From Lineus longissimus (Eukaryota; Nemertea; Pilidiophora; Heteronemertea; Lineidae): 64,000 bases of DNA. Positions 21,201 through 33,549 of this stretch are shown piece after piece (the stretch's first letter is position 1; the number at the start of each line of letters is the position of its first letter). The notes under the pieces are model-generated. The model worked only from the letters and a program-made list of their open reading frames with translations. It had not been told where the DNA came from and searched no databases. The stretch spans positions 4,617,501 through 4,681,500 of the forward strand of contig NC_088325.1 of assembly GCF_910592395.1 (NCBI RefSeq), in the 5' to 3' direction. The position numbers and the translations under genes were made by a program.

Positions 21201-23899
21201 ATTGCATGGGTGAAGCTAGTGGGGGCCAGGGTGGGGGGGGGGGGCAGGGGGACAAATGTCCTCCCCAGAAGTCACTAATAGGCCTACCGGTAGATCTACC
21301 ACGGTTAGGTGCCAATTTCGATATATGGCCGGCCTATAATTGTCTCCGTTATCTTCGGCCAGGCTAGCGGTGAAGGAATCCATCTCCAGCCACATGTGCA
21401 GTTAACATAGAAGAGTATTTTCTTCTACCTGGCACGAATTTTAGCTTCAAGGAAAGTCGTTTTAGTGTCTCATTCGAAGGGCGACGGCGCAGTTCAGTGT
21501 CCGTCTTACTCAAGGACGTTTAGACGAAACAGCATTATTCTTCTGAGAGTCGAACTCAGCCCAGTAATATGAACCCAGTGCTCTGAATATATTGCCACTC
21601 GTGATTTCCCCATTGCTGTTCCAGGTTGTGTCCATTTCTTGAGCGTGCATGGTAAATACTATGGTTGTGCTGATCTCCACAGTGATGGAATGTCAACAGT
21701 GGAAGTACGCCATCTTATAAATGGTAGTTTTGCTGTAGCTCTGACCATGAAATCAGGAAACGGGAGCAGCGTGAACTACTTTTTTGATCTATACGAATAC
21801 ACTAAGGCATGTTTTTTAAAAGCAGAAGAAGATGTAAGGTCTAAATATATTTTCGTTGTGGGCAGCGTAAAGCCGCTGAGTTTGAGTCATGTACTTGGAA
21901 CAATAAACAACATAGGTTTGGTAGGTTATCTTTGCTTTATTTTTTCTCACTGTTAAGCGCATGCGCTAATATTCGGGAGATAGGTGCATCCTGAATGTTA
22001 GCGCATTGCACCTAAATACTCATTAATACGGTATACGGTTTTTATTACTGCAGTTTGACGGGCGCTTTGATGAGGATAACCCTCCGTACAGCTTCAAGCG
22101 TATCGGGTGCCTAAACGAAGGCAGAAAAGTGTTTGCCAGTGACAAGATACCTATCTGGTCTGTCAGTGACAAGGGTTACATCGTTGCTGTCATCACGGGA
22201 ATGAGAAATAGTGGGGTAAGCCAAAGTAATAGTCAATAAATCAGTTCAAAATGTGGAAAAAACCCTCCGTCATGTCCGTACTTCACGCGTGTATAGCTAG
22301 GGAGATTTCACAAAGCCGCCGAAACGCAAACGCGAACGCCGCCTTTTCCATTGTTCGAGACATATTTATCGGGAAGTCAAACAATTGGATGGGCGTTCAC
22401 GTTGGAGTCTCGCCGTTTTTTTTGGAAAACACCCAAATGGCACGCATTGCCGGGAGGTATTTAGCAGTGTCAAGCTACCCAGTATTTGATCTGTCACAGA
22501 CAGTAGTTCATAGGCTGTCATCACCGGGATTATATATACAAGTAGTTGGGTAGGTCTGAATCCGTGTAGCTGTGACTTGTCCCGTCATTTGTCCTATCAT
22601 TACTGAGCACTTGTCAAAAACTATGTCGTATTCCATTTCAAAACATACCAATTACACATGTAAAAAAAAGCCAAAATTGATAGCGCTGTCCGAAACAACT
22701 TGCTAATTAACAGGAAACAATCATTCCATGAATGAAAAATATACAATTCCAATCCGCTCCAGTCCAGTGTTTTCGCGATCAAGTGTTTTTGAATACCCCG
22801 TCTGGACAATATGCGTCTCAGCACATTTATACGTGATGGTTATCCCCGGTTTTGAACATCTCAATCCATATTCCAGGTATATCTTTTGGATAGCAGAAAT
22901 CTCGGCACAACCGTATTGGATGTCTCGCGCCTTGAAAATCTTAATCCCTACTGGAAGAATCAGATCTGGAAGAACTTCAGCCCGCAGTCAGTGGCATGGC
23001 ACTGGAACGGTCATTGGGTTCTGGTGGCCGGGCGGGATCTCTCAGAGCAGAACGGCGTCGTGCACAGCATGTACGCACTTGGAATATCTTTCAAGTGTCC
23101 CGGGAAGGAACAGGTACGATTCTGCTTTGCCTACCACTATTTTTTACGAGGAAATGATATCATCACGGTGTGCTGTTTTGGCCTTCGGCCACAATGAAAT
23201 AGTAGGTTTGGCTACCCTTGCGAAGAGCTACGGACGACGAACTACGAAGTATGCAAAAAACGTTCTATCGGCGATTTTCTTGTACATTTTTCCAAATTCT
23301 TCCTCCAGCTAAGCATAAAAGATGATTCATGAGTGTCGCAACCAGTAAAATCGTTTTTCCTTCTGTAAGTTTCTTTAGAAGATACGCCTTTCTTGATAAC
23401 TAGATGCATGTAGTTTGTTCTGGTTGTGCACTAGAACATTTCGTGAGTTGAGACGAACTAACCTGGGACTGGTTGCTCAAAACAAGTTGTGGCTTTAACT
23501 TGCCGTTATCTCCTTCAGTTCAGCCCTTAGACTCAACGCCAAGTTAAGTAAAAGCCAGCGTTAGTGACAATTTGAAGAACCGGGTGAATTTGCATAGGGG
23601 CTAGTGTAATCTATAACAGATTTTTTCGCTCTCTTTTGAAGGTTATGTGGATGAACACTGTCGGAGGTACAACATGCCACAGCTACCGCATCAGCGGTCC
23701 CCGGAATGGTTTCTTGGTGTGGTTTGCCCTCGGGAGAGGCAGCAAGAAACGCGATTACAAGTCCGTGGTTGCTCTCTGCCGCAACGATGGAGACAAGGGA
23801 GAGATCCTGCCGGAATTTAATATGTTCAGGCTGACTTTGAAAAAGAAACGACATCGAAGGATGAAGAAGAAAAATGCCGACAAGCGGCCGTCCATTTAG
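15270..23899 (+). CDS. Secreted protein with PAN/apple-like N-terminus and Arg-rich, furin-site-rich middle (seven exons, 640 aa)
   Basis: Exons: 15270-15599, 17154-17184, 17458-18153, 21625-21833, 22054-22215, 22877-23113, 23642-23899. Phases are continuous (0, 1, 1, 0, 0, 0), with donors GAG|GTGAGT, T|GTAAGT, G|GTAAGT, GAT|GTAAGG, GGG|GTAAGC, CAG|GTACGA. Residues 1-22 are a signal peptide. Residues 60-105 carry seven-cysteine-type spacing (CCIAC, C77, C89, C98) with RSFQDCCIACGVNDRCHSFN, a PAN/apple-like signature. Residues about 185-310 are Arg-rich with RGKR|S at 192-195 and RRTR|S at 214-217, furin-type sites. Residues 353-620 are beta-rich, with GCVHFLSVHGKYYGC, SVAWHWNGHWVLVAGRD and GFLVWFALGRGS, ending in a basic tail (KKKRHRRMKKK). 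I do not recognise this C-terminal region. A strong GTGAGG donor at 17655 means the Arg-rich stretch could be optionally spliced. Confidence 0.65.
18662..19310 (-). repeat. Dispersed non-autonomous element, copy 2, inside an intron
   Basis: Inverted relative to 13232-13715 and lying in the 3.5-kb third intron of the secreted PAN-like gene. It extends from CGAAGTGGCTATGTAAACAGCAG to CATGATGTGTACATATCCTCTTCC. One extra block near 19170-19230 (including GGGAGGCGGGGC) is missing from copy 1. Confidence 0.7.
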
Positions 23900-24137
23900 C
23901 ACGCACGCAAAATTTTCCGATTGTGGCGTACGCCTTCCCTCTCACGCATGCGTCTGCTGGAGACGAGAACACCAGCTGCTTACGCACGCAAAGAAGGTCT
24001 TTAGTCGATACTGGTGCACGCTGTCAATGGAGAACACTCTTTAATATATCAGTAAAAACAAGTAATTTGGGAGCTCTTTTTGCACCAACTGTGATTTTTT
24101 TTATTGCGAAATTTTGCTAGATGCCAATACTTGTTTG

Positions 24138-26935
24138 CTACTTTGGAGGCCACTGTTTACTATGTCCCTCTGTCTTTGACTTCGTGGTCTGCTTGCGGAC
24201 CTGCGTTGCGACTGGGGTGTCCGTCACTCTGCGTCCCCCAGCTGAGTCAACCGACCCATCTTTCCCTGCTGTTTCTGCTAATTGCTCCGTTTTGCTTTTG
24301 AAAGACACTGTAGGATTTTTGAGCATTTCAGTTGATGCTCCCTGTTGTTCAGGTTCCGTTGGAGCTTTGAGTCGTAACATTTTCTTAACTACCGCGGCGA
24401 AATGCCTTTTCGTGCTTTTGGTTGCTGGCTCGGATGGTCCGTCAGTTGCCGTAGATGGTTGACCTGCTGTAACTGGTATGTTCTCCCTATCCAGCCTTGG
24501 CTTCCTCGAGTCAACCGATCCATCGTTCTCTACCGCTTCTGCTAGTTTTTCCTTTTTGCTTCTGTGAAATACTTTGGGCTTTTCGAGCATTCCATTAGAT
24601 GCCGCTTGATGTGCACACTCTAAAACTCCCTCCGTCTTCGTGGAATGCCTCCGGTCCTTCGTTGTGGCGTGGGTGGCCGTCCCTGTGCGTTTCCTTTGGC
24701 ACGCCGACCCCTCGTTCTTTGCCACTGCTTGCGCCGCTGATTGTCTCTTTTTACTTTTGTTAGACTCTGTGAGCTTTTCGAGCTTTCCATTAGATGCCGC
24801 CCGTTGTGCACTTTTTAAAACTCCCTCCGTCTCCGTGGATTGCCTCCGGTCATTCGTCGGGACTTGGGAGTCCGCCCCTGTGCGTTTCCTTTGGTTCGCT
24901 GACCCCTCGTTCTTTAGTACTGCTTGCGCTATTAATTCCTCCTTTTTGGGTTTGTGAGACACTGCGGGCTTTTCGAGCATTTCATTAGATGCCGGCCGTT
25001 GTTCACGTACTGTATGACCCTCTGCTTTCGTGAATTGCCTCCGGTCCTTCGTCGGGACTTGGGTGTATGTCGCTGTGCGCCTCTCTTGGTCCACCGACTC
25101 CACGCTCTTTGCTACTGCTTGCGCTGTTGATCGCCACTTTTTGCGTGTGTGTGACACTGTGGGATATTCGGGCACTTCATTTGATGCCGCTTGTTGTTCA
25201 AGTTCTTTTAGACACTCTGTTCCGGTGGAATGCCGCCGGTCCTTCATTGGCACCGTCCCTGTGCGCCGCTTCCTTGAGTCAACCGACCCCTCGTTCCCTA
25301 CTGCTTCAGCTAAATGCTCCTCTTTGCGTTTGTGAGATACTGTGGGCTTTTCGAGCATTTCAGTTGATTCCGCCTGCTCTTCACGTCACGCTTGATATTT
25401 GAGTCGGAACACTTTCGACACCACCGTGGCGAGATGCCCTTTCGTGCTTATGCTTGCTGGCTCGGATGGTCTATCAGTTGCCGAAGATGGTTGTCCTGCT
25501 ATATCTGGTATGTTGCCCCTTTCCTGCCTTGGCTCCTCTTTATCATTTCCCTCAGTAATGCGTTGCAGTACAACTTGCATCAATCTCTTAAGTTTTGTGG
25601 GTTGTTGCTTTTTGCTCGCCCCTGGTACTGCTGACCCTCCTGGTCTTTCCGCTCCTCCAGCCGTTGCAGATTTGTCATTCCTCGCCTTTGGCTGCCCTTG
25701 ACTGCCTCCTGCATTCATTAATCCTTGAGAACTAGTGTGGTTACGCACCTGCAATTGACCAATCAGCTTCAGAACAACCTGAATTTAAAACAGTTCAATA
25801 CGGAGTCTGCGAACGAGGTTGTATTGGTAAATACACATGGCCCCGCATCACTAATAGACCAATTAGCATCAATGCATGGTCACACTACCAAGTAGGGCTG
25901 CTATCTGTGCAATCATAATGTAGTTCCTCTGATATCATGACCTAAGCTGTTTCTGCTAAACATTCTGATGGACTTTGAGCCTGATGTTTGCCGGCGTAGC
26001 TTTTGGGATCAAATTAGCCATCTCAAAAGATATGCTAATAATTTTTTTGTGGTTCGTAGCCACAGGATCATTTTGTTGGCATTCACTCCTGTACACTTGC
26101 GCGTACTGTTAAATAGAGCCAGATCACTCCCAGTGGCAAAGCGATAGAATTCTCAATAGATCCTTCAAGGAGCATAATAAAATGGCTCTTTTTATGCAGT
26201 CATATGGAACTTCAGTCATCTCTTAGAGCTCTTCGATCAAAAGCGACATATTCGTGAGACACTTTTTGAGTTTTTTAGGCCAAAATACAAAAATTAGACC
26301 CCTCAATTGGTGGGTGAGATAGAATCATGGTCAAAAACACATTTTTGGCGACCTCTGGGAGCCCCCCCCCCCCCCCGCATATATGTACATCCCTGAACAA
26401 GTACGTGACCTCTTTTTTATATCCGTCTCTTTTCTCCTTACCTTCTCTTGAAAGGTGGCTGACAGACCTTCATATTCATCCCGCGGATTGATGACAATCT
26501 GGTCGAAGAAACGCTTAAGCATGACGACACAGTCATTCCAGGTGCAAACAATCGCATGGTGCTTAAAATACGTATAACCGAGACGGTGGCCGTCCTCCTC
26601 AGTCACCAACTTCCGGTCTTGCGCACGCCGTATAATCCACTGCCAATTATAGGTGGCGCCAAATGGTAGCCTAGCAACTGCGCCCCACCATCCATGAGCG
26701 ACCTCTTTTGCCTCGAGTGCGCGGTTAGCATGACTGTCTCCAAAGCTGGGGTGATTGCCGCGCAGCAGGACCACTTTGCCCCTGAGGTGAGGCTTGTAGA
26801 CGAAGAAACATATTGTCGTCTGCCTACTGACCAGCATTTGTTTTGCCGATTTCTGCAGAATGAGATGCGCGACTCCGAGTTTGTCGAGCCATTTCAAGAA
26901 GCTATCCTTGTCATCTTTACCAGGTTTCGTTTTGT
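24138..26935 (-). CDS. Gene with ~64-residue tandem repeats, 5' incomplete, one in-frame TGA
   Basis: Two minus-strand exons: 26935-26442 (acceptor TTTCAG, donor AAG|GTAAGG) and 25748-24138 (acceptor TTGCAG), joined in phase 0. The first exon gives 164 residues of a globular, Trp/His-rich domain that I do not recognise (GWWGAVARLPFGATYNWQW; YFKHHAIVCTWNDCVVMLKR). It starts in mid-codon, so earlier exons exist. The second exon is low complexity and charged, with about six diverged repeats built around KDRRHSTKTEGVLE, ASN.MLEKP.VSHK.KK and AEAV.N.GSVDSRKR. After 120 codons a TGA (25388-25386) occurs; the frame then runs 415 more codons to a stop at 24138. Repeat homology continues in the same frame on both sides of the TGA, so it breaks one ORF. 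A nonsense allele, a pseudogene or readthrough (TGA followed by C) are all possible. Confidence 0.5.
25755..26440. other. Intron of the minus-strand repeat gene
   Basis: AT-rich sequence with a C14 run at about 26365, flanked by a GTAAGG donor and a TTGCAG acceptor on the minus strand. Confidence 0.45.
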
Positions 26936-27086
26936 CTGAAACTTTAAAAACAAATTTTTCGAGGTTTTTAATAATCAGATTTGTATGGCTTTCCTACTTC
27001 TAAAAACTGCATGCAGACAAGCGCAACATTACTCTGTGATGTACGACGAAATAATTACTTGTCTGCTAGTAGATGAAATCATAACC

Positions 27087-27113
27087 GTCATCATCATCAT
27101 CATCATCATCATT

Positions 27114-27147
<34 letters not shown>
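27087..27147. repeat. (CAT)n microsatellite
   Basis: About 20 CAT triplets with one interruption (TTATCA). On the plus strand it reads as poly-Ile in a chance open frame. It could be the degraded tail of a LINE like the (ATG)n tail at 7.4 kb, but no LINE sequence adjoins it. Confidence 0.9.
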
Positions 27148-27148
<1 letters not shown>

Positions 27149-27566
27149 CTTTCGGTTTTTAACCCTTTTCCGTTTATTTCACCGCTTCTTAATTACAATT
27201 TCTCGCGCGAGGTGGCAATCACACGCATATAACATAATGTCAATTTTCATTTTGCCTTTTTGGTTCCTCCATTTCTATCATTCCCCTAATTTCTGTTGTT
27301 TCAACTCCTTTTGTTTAGTTCATTATTTTTTGTTTTTGTTCCTCACTGCAACTCTCTATATACTATTTACACCTAAGTCCACTGTAGCTCAAGCACACTC
27401 AATACCGGTAGATGGAGGGGTCTCCCTTAAACCATCTATCCAACCCTCTTTTACTGGTATAGCATATACGACAGTGCTACATGTACTTTGTAAAAATAAA
27501 ATATCAAGTTTTTTTTTCAAGTGTCGCACGAACTCGTGTTTAACAAAGAAGTATAACTAAAATGTG

Positions 27567-27655
27567 TCTCTCCGACCGGATTCGAACCAGTGACCTAATG
27601 ATTCCAAGATTTTACCCACTACAGTCCTCCGCTCTACCAACTGAGCTAGAGAGAG
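27567..27655 (-). tRNA. tRNA-Tyr(GTA)-like gene with intron
   Basis: On the minus strand the sequence has TAGCTCAGTTGGTAGAGC (D arm, A box), GGAGGACTGTAG (anticodon GTA with the usual Tyr loop), a ~15-nt insert at the canonical position after base 37, TTAGGTC (variable loop region as in metazoan tRNA-Tyr), and CTGGTTCGAATCC (T arm, B box). The CTCTCTC / GGAGAG acceptor stem pairs except for a C-C at 7:66 and a T-G at 6:67. One more mismatch falls in the anticodon stem (29:41). Tyr is the tRNA that nearly always has an intron in animals. The mismatches leave open a pseudogene. Confidence 0.65.
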
Positions 27656-27699
27656 ATCGATATATTCGCACTCTACTGTAAGTACATACACGGGTTACC

Positions 27700-30600
27700 A
27701 AAATAGGTCAAGGACTTAAACTTTTGCTGATACGTGACCACACAAGATATGCACGAGCCAGTCCTGGCTGCACTTCAGAACTTTTGTACTGGATATGGTG
27801 ATGGCATGGTTTACGCATAACTACCAATCAGCTGACAAAGCCAGAAAATAAGGTGAATCGTCGTCATTTGCTGGCTCTATCAGCTGTTTCTCTTCGAAAT
27901 AAAGGAGAAATTCAATGGACAACGCAACTTCAGTGAAAAAATTACTTTCGCTTCGGTGTTGCGAAGTACTTTCCAATTTGGGAGACTTGCCAAAAAACAA
28001 CACATTTAGCTGAAAATGGAACCTTTGATTGCCCCGAAATCCATTTGTTGGCAACTTTCCAATTGGGCATGTTGGGAGTATTTCAACACCGCGAAATCCA
28101 TTTGCGAAGTAATCGTTCTTCGAAAAGGCACCAGATCGATTGTGTAGTTACGTCGATATCTAACATGTCCAACGAATGAACACTCGGTTGGAAAGAAAAT
28201 GCAAATGGATTATTGACATACATCGTAGCATAGATCTAGTAAACGCCTCTTGGTGTCGCGCATGACCTTTTATCAAAACCACATTATACAGGTCACGTGA
28301 TGTAAATAAACGCACATGGTCCGCACTTCGCACTTCAATACCAAATACGGATATGGATTTCCCCCGGAATATCATGATGAATTTGATAGGTTATGCGGAG
28401 TGCATGCTCTGTTACTACTGCATGATATACATGATACATCCATACATTCATGCATTTGTCTGTACATAAAATCCTAATGCGCGCGTCACATGCAATGAGA
28501 TGTACGTACTTTGTTGGCCTGCTGCCCTAGGTTATAGGCCATGCATGAAATAAAAGTTGGTTTTTCGATCGTCTCTGCTCGCTGTAGGCATAATTATTTA
28601 TAATTATATTATCGCCATGTTATTATTGATTGACGTTCATTCCCAATGAAATATCTGTCATTTAATCCACCTACTTAGGAAGTTCAATTTACCAGCACAA
28701 TTCGATTATGCGCGAATGAAGCCTGTCTGTGCTTCATAAAAAGGCTCTAAAACAAAAAATGCTGAACCTGATCGGGCGATCTTGGTATCATATTCCTCTC
28801 CTAGAAAGATTTCCCATCCACTGATATCAATGGTTTAACCTCCTGGTGGTGGAAGTATCCGGTTGCGTTTTTTCTGGACCACCCTGTATTGTGACATTGT
28901 GGTCGTGATTGATAGGTGATTTCTTCGGAGAATGTATAAAATCCTTGAGGCATTCAAAATTTCTATGATTACCTTGATGTTTAAAAAATACGGGCTAGTG
29001 TTTGAATGTTTATGTTTTTCATGTTTTTAATAGAAATATTTTATTCGTGCGCGATATTGCTCATTCTAACATTCACGCTTCACGATCGGACATGTCGGTT
29101 GAAAGGACTACATGGGTTATCCGAATTGTAATCCGAAGATCGGGTACTCTGTATTTCAAAGCTTTTCATAGAAGTGTAAAATAAATGTGTCGAACGTATT
29201 CACTTTTTGAAACTCGCCCTTGTTTCATTCATATCTCCTTATTTTGGTCTAAGATTGGTCCAAAAACATCACGAGAAGACTTTATCGATCTGGATCTTCG
29301 ATCGCCTTGGTCTCAATTGTATACATTGGAGTAAGGTGTTTTAATCTAGCATGCTGTAATTTAACTGCACTAGCCACACTGTCCACATTCGTGAAGGCTT
29401 TCTATTCTATCTAGTGAAGGTAGAATGTTTTGTTTAAGATGAGTGGATAGAACATCATCATGGTCAGCCTTACTTATCATACGATTGTAACAAAACAAAG
29501 AGGAGAGTTATTTCATCATCAAATCAAATTTTGTTTCCTTTATAAAACGACATGTCAAACTCTGCAAAATAACTCACATCTGTCTTGAAAGATCTGGTCA
29601 CACCATTTTTACCTGCTGAGGTAATGCACCATCGCACAAATATGAACCTGAATAATTGACAGGTTTCGCAAGCCTTACGAAAAGCCACAACCTTTGAAGT
29701 ACGGAGTGAATGTTCCATGACGCAAAAACTGTCGTCAAGGTGGGTTTTGATTAAAATTACCAAGCCAATATGCACCTGGCCAATACCGGAAAGGGGCGAT
29801 GGCCAACAAAACTTGACTTAGATGAGATAAAAGCTCTTAAATATACCCAGACTTTCTCTTTGGTGAAGACGAGTCCTCGAAAAAATAGCCAAATTTTGAG
29901 TGAAAACTGCAAATAGGATATCAAAGCCAGCACACCGAAACTTTAATATGTTGAGACGTAATTTCAAAGCCCTTAGCCGATGGTGTTCATTATCCAGGAC
30001 AAAAACCGGCGATATAGTTTTTACTTTACGTTAATGTAAATGATACTCAACGAAACGTATTACCAGATGAAGAAAACGTGAATTGCTGAAAGCTCCAACA
30101 ACACAGTTTTTCCAACATTATATACTGAATAAAATTATCCTTTTTCAGGGCAGGCCAGCTCGACGAATTGGAAGGCCTGTTTGACTCTCGGCGAGCTGGA
30201 TGTGTGCTAAAATACTAGTTAAAGGCGGTAGTTTAATACAAAAATGAACTTGCAGTGTTTAGATGTTACCTTTCCTGGCCTTTTGTCGTGAAACGTCGCT
30301 TGCTTTGCGAATATCTTGATTATAACCCACAGGAGTTTTGGTTTTGTTTCCCGTCTCCATCGCTGGTGTTGCTATGAACTACAACGGATGCTGGGAACGT
30401 TCCTGGAAATGACGTCATGACGGAGGGGATGCACTTGCACTACGTCATACGTGGCATGACGTCATTATTCAATTGGCTCTGTTAATCTGTTAATTGGTGA
30501 AAAGCAAAGGTGAAAATCAGCAAGATTCAGCGAGATTTGGGAAGTATTGGGTGTATGAAATGCCGCACATTTTAGATATATTTCGTCCGGTACCGGTGCA

Positions 30601-31620
30601 ACATCTTTGGGTGTCATCGGTGACACGGTTTTCTGTGTTTGTCATCCCCATTGAAATGTCTTGTGATCTCTATAGCTGTATGTTGTACGGAAACACTGAC
30701 ATATGGGGAACAACCAAAGGTGTTGCACCGGCACACCGCTCGATCAAGCTATCCCCGTCATACCCGAATTTCATGTGTACGGACTACATGTACATGTACA
30801 TAAATGGTAGCCCAAAGCGTTAAAACCGTTGACTACGTACGTCAACTTGGCGACGTTTTAACTGATAATGAGTAAAGACTATAAAATCCGGAACATATTA
30901 AATCGAAATAAACCTTCTCTAACAACTCAAGGAATAAATTATTTCTTTACACAAATTATTATTTTCCGTCTGATTCTGCAAGATCGCACAGTAATGGATG
31001 TATGGACTGATTCATGTCAAATGCTGTACATTTTGAGTTCGAGAGAACTTTCATATCCGGCCACGTTCCGTTGTAAAAGTAGAAATGTCCTGCGGGAAAA
31101 AGTGTCCGGTCCTGTTGAATTACAACGGATTATGGTATTTGGTCTACAAAGAGGCCACGTGATGACTGTCAGAGATTTAGAGCACATACACTTCTTAAAA
31201 GCCTTCAAGGGTTTTTAAAGGGTTGACCATCATACATGTAGGCACCGCAATTTTGGCTAGAACTTGATATCCTAAAGCAATTAGAACTCCTTCAAAATGA
31301 GGTGAATGCCAACTTGAAGGGTGGGAGTCTGTTCTCTTAAACACAATTTTGCACCCGGCTTGGAGATTTTTCAGGCAAATGCAAAACCCTTTGACCATGC
31401 TGCTCTGTCAGAAAAACACTCAACGAAACGCGAACATTTCCATACCATTATCAAAGCTGTTTCTAAGAATACGAAACATGTTGTTTTACAGGTATCTCCC
31501 TGTCCTTCCTCTCACGCTAATGACCAAGTCGAGCGAAGCATTCCTTGCGACGATCACAAAAATTCCCTTGCGCTATTGATCAAGTCAAAGCAAGATGTCA
31601 ACGCGGCGATCGCCCAAATA
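27700..31620. other. Long stretch without a recognisable gene
   Basis: No exon with both frame and splice support was found. Around 28867-28886 the words TCTGGACCACCCTGTA resemble mariner-type element ends, but no transposase adjoins. An open minus frame at 29524-29775 has no recognisable domain. Near 30147-30195 lies an imperfect palindrome, GGCCAGCTCGACGAATT...GGCGAGCTGG. Confidence 0.3.
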
Positions 31621-31624
31621 CAAC

Positions 31625-32993
31625 TCACTCCAGATCCGCCGTGCCCTGGTGCGGCTGCAGCCAGATCATCCAGCTAAGAGCATACCTCGGGGCGCACATG
31701 GCATCGTAATACGTTCCCTGGCTAGTGCAGAAAGGTCTGTATGAAGGACACTTACATTCGAAATAATTCTTGTAGGCGGACTTGCACATTTGGTCCCAGG
31801 AGCAAAAAGACTAAAAGAAAGATACGGACAATGATTATAGTTTGAACAATATCGCAAAGCTTGTAGGCCTACCGCTGCCTCACGCGCACTGCGTGTTCGG
31901 CATTCTATTACATGTACAAATCAAATAAATAAAAACACCGCAATAACTTAGTCCAGGAGAAGGAGCCACACCCATTATTCGACTTTTTCATTTCGTGCAC
32001 AGGTGAGGACTGGCTGGCACTAACTTCTGGATGCCTTCTTCTGCGCTCTCTATCGAGCTATGAGTTTATGATGAGGCCCCATCATTCATCTTGACCCTCG
32101 ATGTGCATGTACTGATATTGTTCAGCTTCCAGACAACGCGCAGAGGCCAGAGGCAACACTGCTGGAAGTTCAGAATGCTATCTTTAGTTCTCGAATGATC
32201 TCGAAAACAAGCAAACAAATAGTTATGTTTGTTTTTGATTGCTCGGAAATAATATCAGATTTGGGACGAATCACAAGATGACTATGGTATGGGGCTTATC
32301 CAAATAGGAGACATTCCATTTGCATCGTATCTGTATGGACACGGAGCGGTTGTTTACGTTACTGTTTATTTAGAAAAACTGACTGCATTCAGTTTGGATG
32401 ACCATGACCTGTGGAACGAGCATTCATGATATAATATTTTATGAGACAATCTATTCCGTTCAGATTCTCTAAACAGTGGCGTTTAACGCAAATACCACGA
32501 CAGGAATGCCCCATCACATTAATATTCCGCCATCAAATTGAAAAATTGGTCATTTTGCACCTCACTCCTCAACGCGATTAACATGTATTTCCAATTTGAG
32601 CGGGGTATCGCGTTAACTGCGTGGCGTGGACAGCGCATAAGTAAGCGCTATCTGGTTGATGAATTAAACATAAAACTTAGGACCAGCAGTTACTAGATGG
32701 AACTCGTTTGACTCATCAGCGTGTGAGAGTGGTTCTGAGGCCAGTCAAGGCTGGCCGGGACTCTGATCTTTAAGGAGCAGTTTTTGTGAAAGTTTTCTGT
32801 GTGCAGGATACTTGGAATGGGTGCTAAACAATACACCTTTTTAACAAAATACTCGTTTGCGAGGCGCTTCACTTACCGGGAATCCATACATATATTTGTC
32901 TATTCTGTCATCTATCTTGTGGTAGGAGGTTTCAGCCAAGATGGCGCCCATCGTTACCATGGCAACCAACAATCCTACAAATTTCCATATCAT
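31625..32993 (-). CDS. Secreted cysteine-rich peptide, two exons, 100 aa
   Basis: Exon 1 is 32993-32877 on the minus strand: MIWKFVGLLVAMVTMGAILA is a textbook signal peptide, followed by ETSYHKIDDRIDKYMYGFP and a strong donor (CCG|GTAAGT). Exon 2 is 31810-31625 after a TTTCTTTTAG acceptor, also phase 0. It begins SFCSWDQMCK and ends ALSWMIWLQPHQGTADLE with TGA. The mature chain would be about 80 residues with six cysteines at 42, 48, 58, 60, 67 and 78 (pattern C-x5-C-x9-C-x1-C-x6-C-x10-C), enough for three disulfides, plus several Tyr and Trp. The intron is 1066 bp. I do not recognise the spacing as a named family; an extracellular or secreted role is inferred from the signal peptide and cysteines. 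A poly(A) signal was not identified. Confidence 0.65.
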
Positions 32994-33549
32994 TGCGATT
33001 TGTTCTCTTCCCTTTGTCTACTAAATAAGACAGGATAAAATATACTGATTAGAAAAAAAGGCAAAAACCATCCTTTTCCGCGGGCAACGGCTGTCATTGA
33101 TGAAATCGTACTTTGTGGCTGACAACCAGATTTAGTAGTGATATGCTAATTGACGTCTGAAGCTTTGCAAAAATTGTTTAATTGCTGAATTAATGACAGT
33201 TCAAAGGATCTTTCTGTCATTAGATGAAAAAATCAGATGCCTTAGTTTGCATTTGGTTGAAAAAATGGATTTTGAATACTGCAACTCCGATCCAGTCGCA
33301 CCATATATTTTTCCTTGACAATATTTTCACTCCAAAGAAAAAAGGGTTTTTTAAACTTCTGAAAAACATCAGTTTGAAGGTTTTTCGGCCAACATAGATA
33401 TACCAATTCCCCGCCAACAAAAAAAGAATTCCCTGAAAAGAAAATAAATCCTAAAGGTTTTACAGATTCCGATGAAACCTCATTGGCGCATCTAATGTTG
33501 CAATCAGATGTAAAACACAGAACGAGCCCTTTGTTTTTGGTGTCTATAC

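Noticed and set aside
24121-25701. Several plus-strand open frames opposite the minus-strand repeat gene
   Set aside because: They mirror the tandem repeats of the minus ORF, which is the frame with conserved protein units and flanking splice sites.
26985-27560. 191-codon plus frame with poly-Ile
   Set aside because: Runs through the (CAT)n microsatellite and has no splice support or domain.
31321-31677. 118-codon plus frame overlapping the Cys-rich peptide's last exon
   Set aside because: No domain or splice support; the minus strand has the phased exon pair.
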